Origin: Paenibacillus phoenicis
GTDB lineage: Bacteria; Bacillota; Bacilli; Paenibacillales; Paenibacillaceae
DNA length: 64,000 bases
Direction: 5' to 3'
Assembly (NCBI RefSeq): GCF_034718895.1
Contig: NZ_JAYERP010000001.1
Location: forward strand, 186,001-250,000
In this document: positions 35,154-42,094 of the stretch, in pieces
How the letters are laid out: each line of letters starts with the position of its first letter
Numbering within the stretch: position 1 is the first letter of the stretch
Notes under the pieces: model-generated
Databases searched by the model: none
The model's input: only the letters and a program-made list of their open reading frames with translations
What the model was told of the DNA's origin: nothing
Made by a program: the position numbers and the translations under genes

Positions 35154-36173
35154 TCACTCTTCCTCTCCGGGTTTTCTAAGGTAATTGGCCGGATCGACCG
35201 TACTGCCGTTCTTGACGACCTCAAAGTGCAGATGGGGTCCGGTGCTGCGGCCGGTGGAGCCTAGCTCCGCAATGATCTCGCCTTGTTTGACGGTGGCGCC
35301 AACCTTGGTCAAAATTTTGCTCAAATGCATATAGTTCGTTTTCAATCCCGAGGGATGGGAAATCGTGACATAGTTGCCGCGAGCGCTGGTGCGTCCGGTT
35401 TCGATGACCTTGCCGTTGGCTGCAGCATAAATGGGGTCGCCGATGCTCCCCCCGATATCCATTCCGGCATGCTTCGTTAACCGCCCGGTAAATGGATCTT
35501 CCCGTTCACCGTAATCGGAAGTGACCCGGGTGGAATCTGTAGGCCAATAGGTTGGCAAGATCGCCATCAGCGCCTTGTATTCCTCGACGGCCACTTTGGT
35601 CTGCTCCAGCCGCTGCTGTAAACCGGGCATCTCCTTCAGCGAGGTAGTAATGCTCTCCTTCGTCTCCTGAACCAAATTCGCGATGTCCTGATCGGTCAGC
35701 GGAATCGATTCTCCGCCAACTCCGCCTTCGTCAGCGAGGGAGGCCTTCGCCGGAGTGCTGGTAGCGGCTGCTGTTTTGTCCTTCGCTTTGCCGGCCCCAC
35801 CGTTCGTTAGCGATTGAAGCTCGGCTTCCAATTGCTCCAGTTCGCTCATTTTCGATTCGATCGTTTTCGATTTTTCCGACAGTTCCATCAGCTCATTTAA
35901 CAGCCGGTCAATCTCCTGCTCCTTGTTGACGACGGTGTTCCTGAACTGGTTCGACGAATCCGACAGCTGGGCTTCAAGCGTCCCAATCCGGTTCGTGTGG
36001 GTGCGGTTCATCGCATATAGGACCAATACCGAAGTGAGCAGCGCAGCTGCAGCGACCAGAATGGCCAATAAGTAGAAAAAGCGAAATTTTAAACGGAACA
36101 CGGGGCTGGTACCTTCCGGTACAATGAGCAGTGTGTAGCGCCGGTTCACGTTTTTTTTGAATCGAAACTTCAT
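35154..36173 (-). CDS. M23-family cell-wall endopeptidase, copy 2
   Basis: A 339-residue membrane-anchored peptidase. The cytoplasmic end is basic (MKFRFKKNVNRRY), then one span (about 33-56), a coiled coil (about 60-125), a Thr/Ala linker, and the LytM domain (about 220-335) with HAGMDIGG, HLSK and HLHFEVV. The zinc ligands are complete. The start is the ATG at 36173, seven bases after AGGAGGAAG, not the upstream in-frame ATG at 36209. It has the same domain order as the copy at 25.4-26.4 kb and is likewise followed by its own bactofilin. Confidence 0.92.
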   Translation of the reverse strand: MKFRFKKNVNRRYTLLIVPEGTSPVFRLKFRFFYLLAILVAAAALLTSVLVLYAMNRTHTNRIGTLEAQLSDSSNQFRNTVVNKEQEIDRLLNELMELSEKSKTIESKMSELEQLEAELQSLTNGGAGKAKDKTAAATSTPAKASLADEGGVGGESIPLTDQDIANLVQETKESITTSLKEMPGLQQRLEQTKVAVEEYKALMAILPTYWPTDSTRVTSDYGEREDPFTGRLTKHAGMDIGGSIGDPIYAAANGKVIETGRTSARGNYVTISHPSGLKTNYMHLSKILTKVGATVKQGEIIAELGSTGRSTGPHLHFEVVKNGSTVDPANYLRKPGEEE

Positions 36174-36393
36174 TTCTTCCTCCTGATCATCTTGAGTTGA
36201 GCCTGTCATTATGTAGGACCAAGATCATATCTTTCTAATGCCAATACAACTATTTCGGCAAATTGTGGCAAATCCCTTTTTCATTTAAAAAAATTTTGTA
36301 ACTATTTTCACGGGTAAAGCAGGAATTTGTCGAAGGGAAGCGAAATGAGAAATGATTGGAAATGTCTTATTTCCTAGATGTGAGGAGGTAATT

Positions 36394-37488
36394 ATGATCA
36401 GAATTGCCGGAATCGACGTTGGCAATGACAGCGTTAAGGTAGTAGTTGACGGTTCGCAACGACCGATCATTATTCCGAGTATCGTTTCTCCCGGATATGA
36501 TAGACATGTGCTGCAAGAAGAGGACTCTCCGCTGAAGGCGCTGGATGTTCGAGTCTATAGCCCTAAATTAAAGAGAAATAACCAGCGGTATTTCGTAGGC
36601 CTATTAGCGATGGAGGACCAGGACAACTCCGAACTGGAGGAAACGGACAACAAAGCGACCAGCGATCAGTCTCTGGTCGTGGCGCTGACGGCGTTAGCCT
36701 ATGCGGCCCTTGCCGGACAAACCTATCCGACCACGGGAACCGGGATCGAAGAGGTGGAATACATTCTTGGTACCGGGTTGCCGGTACGCACTTATGTGGC
36801 CTTTCACAAAGCGTTCGAGGAGCGGTTAACCGGGGAGCACGAAGTGACGTTCCTGTCTACGCCGGAGCTGCGCGGGCGTACGGTGCGCATTAACATCCGC
36901 CGTACGATCGTTTCGGTCGAGGGGGCGGCTGCCCTGTTCCATTTGGCCACAAACGATACGCTACAAGTACGGAACGAAGAACTGCATAACGGCTGCATCG
37001 GGATTTGCGAGATCGGCGCCTTGACCACCGATTTCCCGGTGGTGAAGCGGATGAATATCGATAATCAGTTCAGTACCGGTGAGCAGTTTGGCCTCGCTAC
37101 ATATCTGGATTCGATTATCCGCGATGTTGAGGATCAGTTCGGTTATCGCTTCCCGAGCCGTACGAAGCTGATCGGGCGCATCCGCAACCGTGAGTTCATC
37201 ATCCAAAGAGTAGGGGAAGGACAAGCGGACATCCGGCCAATTGTTGACATGTATTTTAGCCGGGCGGCCCAGAAGCTGGTCGATCTGATCCGCAAGCGGT
37301 GGAAGAAATACCCCGATATCGAATGCTTCTACGTGCTTGGCGGCGGCGCGGCAGCGCTGAAATCGTACCTGATCGAAGCGGCTGGCCCGATGCGTTTGCG
37401 GTTTGAAGAGAATAGCGAGATTCTGAACGTGCAGGGTTACTTGAAGCTGGCCAAGAACAAGGCAGGGCAACAACCTAACCCGGCGTAA
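36394..37488 (+). CDS. ParM/StbA-like actin-fold ATPase
   Basis: A 364-residue actin-like protein. Phosphate-1 is GIDVGNDSVKVVV, the connecting region has YILGTGLPV, phosphate-2 is CEIGALTTDFPVV, and the adenosine loop is FYVLGGGAAAL. Relatives (ParM, Alp families) move plasmids, but here no parR or centromere repeats are seen and the gene looks chromosomal. It diverges from the M23/bactofilin unit, so it may belong to the same envelope or cytoskeletal task. The start is the ATG at 36394 with AGGAGG five bases upstream. Confidence 0.85.
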   Translation: MIRIAGIDVGNDSVKVVVDGSQRPIIIPSIVSPGYDRHVLQEEDSPLKALDVRVYSPKLKRNNQRYFVGLLAMEDQDNSELEETDNKATSDQSLVVALTALAYAALAGQTYPTTGTGIEEVEYILGTGLPVRTYVAFHKAFEERLTGEHEVTFLSTPELRGRTVRINIRRTIVSVEGAAALFHLATNDTLQVRNEELHNGCIGICEIGALTTDFPVVKRMNIDNQFSTGEQFGLATYLDSIIRDVEDQFGYRFPSRTKLIGRIRNREFIIQRVGEGQADIRPIVDMYFSRAAQKLVDLIRKRWKKYPDIECFYVLGGGAAALKSYLIEAAGPMRLRFEENSEILNVQGYLKLAKNKAGQQPNPA

Positions 37489-37505
37489 AACTCCTAGTCA
37501 TTGTC

Positions 37506-37537
37506 CCGGCGGTGTGTGTACCGCCGGATTTTTTTTG
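37506..37537 (+). terminator. Terminator after the ParM-like gene
   Basis: CCGGCGGT pairs with ACCGCCGG and is followed by A and eight T. Confidence 0.9.
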
Positions 37538-37789
37538 GTTTTGAAGCTCCTGGAACCGGTGATATTCTTTAAATTTAATCCTTCAGGTATAATAAGGAAA
37601 AACCGAAGGAGGCTGGGAGCCGTGAGCTACTAAAATACCTTTATTCGCGTGTCGGCTGATTGCCCCGTGGACCGCGGGATCGTCCCGGTGTCGACGAGAG
37701 CTGCGAAACCAGCCCATCTCATCCATCTCATTCAATATGAGCTGCCAGCTGGTTTGGATATACACAAGAGTCCTGATGGAGGGATCACA

Positions 37790-38027
37790 ATGGGGAAAAT
37801 GTTTGATTCGTTGTTGCCGGAGCATGAAGCGTTTTATTCGCCGGCAGCATCTCTTTTTTGTGGTCTCAGCACCGCTAAGTGCCGAGGGGCATGTTAATCT
37901 GTCGCCCAGAGGGGAAGATGCGCTTCGGATTCTGTTGCCTAACGAGGTTGCTTACTTGGATTTGACAGGCAGCGCGAACGAAACGGCAGCCCGTCAGCCT
38001 GGACGGCTTGCCGTCGTCGTTCGCTGA
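37790..38027 (+). pseudogene. Broken pyridoxamine 5'-phosphate oxidase-family (FMN-binding) gene
   Basis: From the ATG at 37790 (GGAGGG upstream) the frame reads MGKMFDSLLPEHEAF and then loses homology. The +1-shifted frame carries on from about 37835 with FIRRQHLFFVVSAPLSAEGH, then NLSPRGEDALRILLP and VAYLDLTGSANETAA, the start of a PPOX-class flavoprotein. One frameshift in a T run near 37835 explains this. The shifted frame ends at 38027 after only about 80 residues, where intact relatives have about 190, so the 3' part is also deleted. The upstream 250 bases (37538-37789) hold an open frame with no known match and no other feature. Confidence 0.75.
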
Positions 38028-38053
38028 GTAGAGCAATATAGGAGAGATGAAAC

Positions 38054-38863
38054 ATGATGGAGGAAATTCAAGGGGAATTGTACACGGTGGAGACGATGCA
38101 GGCGGATTTGAGGGCTCTAGGCGTGAAGGAAGGAGTTACGCTGCTCGTCCATTCCTCGTTTAAAGCGTTAGGAAAGTGGGTGTGCGGCGGTCCTGCGGCG
38201 GTCGTCCTTGCTTTGGAGGCGGCGCTGGGCGAGCAAGGCACCTTGGTGATGCCAACCCATTCGAGCGACCTTGGGGATCCGGCCCGCTGGCAGAATCCGC
38301 CGGTGCCTCAGGCGTGGTGGGATACGATTCGCGAGCAGATGCCGGCCTACGATCCTGACCTGACCCCGCTATGGTATATGGGCGTCATCCCAGACACGTT
38401 TCGCCGGCAGAAGGGCACGATTCGCAGCGGTCATCCGCAGGTGTCGTTTGCAGCCAGAGGCCGAGAGGCCCTGAAGATCACGGCAGATCACGGCTTGGAG
38501 TTCGGGCTGGGTGAGCGCTCGCCGCTCGCGCGGATTTACGAGCTGCGCGGAGAGGTTTTGCTGCTTGGAGTAGGGCACGAGAACAATACGTCGATCCATT
38601 TGGCGGAGTGCCGGGCGAACTATCCAGGGAAGCAGACCTACACGGCCAAGGCGCCGTTGCTGGTGAATGGGGAAAGACGTTGGGTAGAGTTTACCGAGCT
38701 GGAGTACGATTCAGAGGATTTTGAGCGGCTGGGCGCCGACTTTGCGCGGGACACCGGGTTGGTGAAGCAGGGACAAGTAGCCGGGGCCACCGCGCTGCTG
38801 ATGCCCCAACGGGAATTGGTAGATTATGCGGTAGGATGGTTGGAGCGCCACCGGGTTTCATAG
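38054..38863 (+). CDS. AAC(3)-family N-acetyltransferase
   Basis: A 269-residue acetyltransferase of the aminoglycoside 3-N-acetyltransferase (antibiotic_NAT) family. It has LLVHSSFKALGKWVCGGPAA, LVMPTHSSDLGDP, FRRQKGTIRSGHPQVSFAA and LLGVGHENNTSIHLAE. The conserved His and Glu of the family seem present. Chromosomal Bacillus members such as YokD are of this kind and may act on other amines; resistance should not be assumed. The RBS AGGAGAG is upstream of tandem ATGs. Confidence 0.9.
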   Translation: MMEEIQGELYTVETMQADLRALGVKEGVTLLVHSSFKALGKWVCGGPAAVVLALEAALGEQGTLVMPTHSSDLGDPARWQNPPVPQAWWDTIREQMPAYDPDLTPLWYMGVIPDTFRRQKGTIRSGHPQVSFAARGREALKITADHGLEFGLGERSPLARIYELRGEVLLLGVGHENNTSIHLAECRANYPGKQTYTAKAPLLVNGERRWVEFTELEYDSEDFERLGADFARDTGLVKQGQVAGATALLMPQRELVDYAVGWLERHRVS

Positions 38864-39068
38864 GATACCGGATTGTGTTCCAGTTCCCATTTTATTGGTA
38901 TAGCTGCCCACCTCTGCTGAAGAAGTGGTTTGACGATGTCCTGACTTTCGGCTTTCGTTGCTTACAGTGTCAAACATGCGAGTGAGGCGGATCTGGCACA
39001 TGAAGCAGAAAAGGATGTGGAATTTATCCGGTCGCCAAGAGCCGTACTCGTCCATTGATTCTAAAATA

Positions 39069-39113
39069 AAGGGACAGCCTCGTAGAGCTTGGAAGCTCTC
39101 TCGGGACTGTCCC
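39069..39113 (+). terminator. Hairpin between aac and rhodanese genes
   Basis: AGGGACAG pairs with CTGTCCCT, with a nested GAGCTT/AAGCTC stem and a few T/A on each side. It could end both convergent genes. Confidence 0.7.
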
Positions 39114-39154
39114 TATTGTATTGCTCGATGATGATGTTCCGCTGGATTCTGCGG

Positions 39155-39505
39155 TTAACGTGATGCATCCTCGTCGAATCCGTACTCGACCTCAAGGTCC
39201 CAACCAAGCATCCCGCCCAGAAAATTGTGAACCCGTTCAAAGCCCTGCGCCTGCAAGTAACGAGCTACCTCGTAGCTGCGTGAACCGCTGCGGCACACAA
39301 ACACATATTCCTGCTTCGGATCGAGCTCATCCAGCCGGTCCGGAATTTCACCCATTGGGATTAATGGAATCCCGGGAATATGACCGGCTTCGTATTCAAA
39401 CGGCTCGCGCACGTCGATTACGATCGTTTCGTTGGCGGGATCCTGAAGCAAGGCGTGCAGTTCGTCCTTATCGATATGGGAGATGCCTCCGATCATTTGG
39501 GGCAT
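39155..39505 (-). CDS. Rhodanese-like domain protein
   Basis: A 116-residue single-domain rhodanese with VIDVREPFEYEAGHIPG and the active-site loop CRSGSRSYEVARYL, whose Cys carries persulfide sulfur. It lies 50 bases downstream of the cysteine synthase gene on the same strand, so a role in sulfur handling is likely. The start is the ATG at 39505 with AGAGGA upstream; the ATG at 39526 has none. Confidence 0.9.
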   Translation of the reverse strand: MPQMIGGISHIDKDELHALLQDPANETIVIDVREPFEYEAGHIPGIPLIPMGEIPDRLDELDPKQEYVFVCRSGSRSYEVARYLQAQGFERVHNFLGGMLGWDLEVEYGFDEDASR

Positions 39506-39555
39506 GGTATCAGTCCTCTTTTCCATAGAGTAGGATAGTAGATTACTTCTTTCGT

Positions 39556-40500
39556 TTAACCTTCGGCGCCTGTCGGCTCGTTAAAAATCCCCATGCTCAA
39601 GTATCTCTCCCCGGTATCCGGTGCGATGCATAATACGCGTTTGCCAGGGCCTAACCGTCTGGCTAATTGGATCCCCGCCCACACCGAAGCTCCGGACGAC
39701 GGCCCAACTAAGATGCCCTCGCGAGCGGCCAAGCGCCGCGTCGTCTCCAGTGCATCTTCATCGCTGACTTGGACGATCTCGTCATAGATGGCGGTATTCA
39801 GCACCGGCGGGATAAACCCGGGGCTGGTTCCCACCAGCTTGTGCGGCCCCGGCTCTCCGCCGGACAGCACTGGCGAGCCTTGCGGCTCAACAACGGTGAT
39901 ATGGAGGTTTGGGATCTTACTTCGCAAATATTCCCCGGTCCCGGTAATCGTGCCGCCCGTGCCAGCCGTTGCGACAAACCCGTCGAGCCGGCCTTCCATT
40001 TGCTGCACGATCTCCGGCCCGGTGGTAAGCCGGTGAATTTCCGGATTCGCAGGGTTCTGGAACTGCTGCGGCATAAAGCTGCCGGGGATTTGGGCCAGCA
40101 GTTCTTTGGCTTTGGCGATCGCACCGGGCATCCGCTGCGCTGCAGGCGTCAACACGACTTCAGCTCCGTAAGCCTGCAGCAGGCGAATCCGTTCCTTCGT
40201 CATGTTGTCCGGCATGACCAGAATGATCCGATACCCTTTGGCTGCGGCGTTCATAGCCAGCCCAATGCCTGTATTCCCGCTGGTCGGCTCGATGATCGTG
40301 GCGCCGGGAGTGAGCAGACCTGCTTGTTCGGCCGTCCTGAGCATGTGGGCAGCCGCCCGGTCCTTGACGCTTCCGCTTGGATTGGCAAACTCCAGCTTGA
40401 CGTATACGTCCGCATCCTGCGGTGAGACGAGCCGGTTTAATTTGACGACCGGAGTCTCGCCGATCAAGTCGGTGACGTTACGGACCGTTTTACGATTCAT
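39556..40500 (-). CDS. cysK: Cysteine synthase (O-acetylserine sulfhydrylase)
   Basis: A 314-residue PLP enzyme that makes cysteine from O-acetylserine and sulfide. The PLP lysine is in PSGSVKDRAA, the substrate loop is PTSGNTGIG, and GTGGTITGTG binds the PLP phosphate. The C-terminal end carries CIAPDTGERYLS, typical of CysK. Upstream GAGAGAGGGG serves as RBS. It is followed by the rhodanese gene in the same direction. Confidence 0.93.
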   Translation of the reverse strand: MNRKTVRNVTDLIGETPVVKLNRLVSPQDADVYVKLEFANPSGSVKDRAAAHMLRTAEQAGLLTPGATIIEPTSGNTGIGLAMNAAAKGYRIILVMPDNMTKERIRLLQAYGAEVVLTPAAQRMPGAIAKAKELLAQIPGSFMPQQFQNPANPEIHRLTTGPEIVQQMEGRLDGFVATAGTGGTITGTGEYLRSKIPNLHITVVEPQGSPVLSGGEPGPHKLVGTSPGFIPPVLNTAIYDEIVQVSDEDALETTRRLAAREGILVGPSSGASVWAGIQLARRLGPGKRVLCIAPDTGERYLSMGIFNEPTGAEG

Positions 40501-40593
40501 GGCGGTGTGGCCCCTCTCTCTTAAATTTAAAGTTATTTTATTATTCTACTCGGGAACCTCTTATGGTTTCAAGCAAGCGCCCCTTGGAGAGCA

Positions 40594-40631
40594 GAATAAA
40601 GCCGGGCAACCCAACGCGTGGGGCCCGGCAG
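40594..40631 (-). terminator. Terminator after the lipoprotein gene
   Basis: On the minus strand GCCGGGC pairs with GCCCGGC and is followed by TTTATTC. Confidence 0.75.
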
Positions 40632-40664
40632 AATAGGATCGAGCTGGATTTTCAGACCTTTGCG

Positions 40665-41546
40665 TTACCAAGTGGATAAAGCGGTCCGTTTCCAGGTGTC
40701 TTTCGCAACGCAGACGTAAATATAGTTTTCATCCCAGGCGATATCTCCGGGGTTCCCTGGAGCCTTGGAGGAAGCCGGCGTGCGGGACTCGCGGATACGG
40801 ATGCTGTCCCCCTCGATGTCCAGGGCGCTTTGCGGATCCTCTGTGCCGATACCAACTTGGCCGTTCTCGCGTTTGACCGTAAGCGCGCTGTCGATCGCTT
40901 CTCCTTTATCCGAATAACGGATCAGGTTAAAATCCGCTCCGGCGTTGTTGCCGCTGAGCTCAGCGCTGTTGGCGCGCAGGCTCCAGAGCGGAGCCGTGGC
41001 ATTATCCTTGCCGGTGACGGCGAATTGTACATCCCGATTACCTTCGCCGGCTACCCGCAAAATGCCGTCCATGACGTTGAAGTTGGACGAATGGGTGCGA
41101 ATCTCTGCGACGTCAGTATCGTAAGGGATTTCCAGGCGGGTAAACAGCTGATCCTTATATTCCCCAGTCGGCGACATCGTGGTTTCGATCGAAATATGCT
41201 TATGATCATGTTGTTCCGGATTGTTCGCTTTATCATGCGAGATAATCGCCGTTTTGTCTTTGCCTTGCTCATCGGCCCAAGCGATTGCCGGTTTGGCGCG
41301 GTCTCCTGTCCATTGCAGACGGATCAGGTCGGACAGATGGCCTTCACTTTCGATCCATTGCTTATTCGTTGACAGATGGAGCCGTTCGTTTTCCGGAAGG
41401 GCCAGACCTCCGCCAGGCAGCTTGGATTCCGTAAAAGGGGAAGTCGTGGAAGAAGCGCCTTTGGATGTGCCAAGCATTTGGCATCCTCCCACAAAGATGA
41501 GGCTGACGCCCAGTGCGGCGATTGAAGCGCATTTGACAAATTTCAT
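40665..41546 (-). CDS. Lipoprotein with a tail-fibre-like C-terminal module
   Basis: A 293-residue secreted protein. The signal peptide ends in the lipobox VGGC (Cys22), so it should be lipid-anchored outside the membrane. No enzyme motif is seen in the middle, which is probably beta-rich (GDRAKPAIAWADEQGKDK). The last 80 residues carry NGQVGIGTEDPQSALDIEG followed by GNPGDIAWDENYIYVCVAKD and TWKRTALSTW. Such modules are known to me from phage tail fibres and surface adhesins. No phage genes are near. The start at 41546 has AAGGAGAG upstream. Function unknown; a surface-binding role is a guess. Confidence 0.75.
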   Translation of the reverse strand: MKFVKCASIAALGVSLIFVGGCQMLGTSKGASSTTSPFTESKLPGGGLALPENERLHLSTNKQWIESEGHLSDLIRLQWTGDRAKPAIAWADEQGKDKTAIISHDKANNPEQHDHKHISIETTMSPTGEYKDQLFTRLEIPYDTDVAEIRTHSSNFNVMDGILRVAGEGNRDVQFAVTGKDNATAPLWSLRANSAELSGNNAGADFNLIRYSDKGEAIDSALTVKRENGQVGIGTEDPQSALDIEGDSIRIRESRTPASSKAPGNPGDIAWDENYIYVCVAKDTWKRTALSTW

Positions 41547-41801
41547 TCCATTCTCTCCTTTTCGGTGAATATTTGACGGCGAATGTGTTTTTTCGGCCGC
41601 AACTCTACTAGAGATCATAAAGATTTTAAAATACGCAGGGCAATAGGCATTTCGAATGGTTTCAAGAGGCGCAGCTGAGAGATCATCACGAAATGGAAGA
41701 AAAATGGGAAGGAAGCATCAGAAGCTTGGGATGGTTGTGAAGCAAAACATCAGCTTGGAGAAAGTTGAGGAGATAGACCTAAGACGAAAGTTTTGTCAAG
41801 T

Positions 41802-42051
41802 TGTGGACAAGCTTATCCACAACTTGTTAGCTATCTTTGTGAAAAAAGGATGAAAGCTTGGTGTACCAGTGAATTGAGCAGGTTTCAGAAAATGATTTGT
41901 TGTGTTTTCAGAAAACTGTGGATATTGTGAATAATTTAGTGGATAAAACTAGCATGCGACAAAAAACGACGATATCCCCGCGAAAAAACGGCCCAGCGGG
42001 CCGTCTTGAAGTTTTGTTGATTCTGCATAATGGGGATAAAGTTGTGAATAA
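41802..42051. promoter_or_regulatory. DnaA-box cluster (seven sites)
   Basis: Perfect TTATNCACA boxes stand at 41813 (+), 41926 (-) and 42043 (-). One-mismatch boxes are at 41802 (-), 41917 (-), 41938 (-) and 42031 (-). The first two form a palindrome around AAGCTTA. The surrounding 550 bases (41547-42094) hold no gene. B. subtilis has DnaA-binding clusters outside oriC; I recall one in the gcp(tsaD)-ydiF interval, which is the equivalent position. Confidence 0.7.
41983..42006 (-). terminator. Terminator after the ABC-F gene
   Basis: On the minus strand ACGGCCC-gct-GGGCCGT is followed by TTTTTTCG, 90 bases past the ABC-F stop and inside the DnaA-box cluster. Confidence 0.85.
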
Positions 42052-42094
42052 CTTGAACGAGAAAAAATGAACAATTGTTTAAAAAATTGTGACC

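Noticed and set aside
37649-37789. In-frame upstream extension of the PPOX relic
   Set aside because: No RBS at its start, no homology visible, and the relic has its own good RBS at 37790.
38054-38863. Acquired aminoglycoside resistance gene
   Set aside because: AAC(3)-like proteins are common chromosomal genes in Bacillales, and no mobile element or odd composition surrounds this one.
40665-41546. Prophage or phage-tail locus
   Set aside because: Only the C-terminal module is tail-like. The protein has a lipobox and no phage gene lies within many kilobases.
41656-41853. 65-codon frame upstream of the DnaA-box cluster
   Set aside because: No proper RBS and no similarity; it overlaps the first DnaA boxes.
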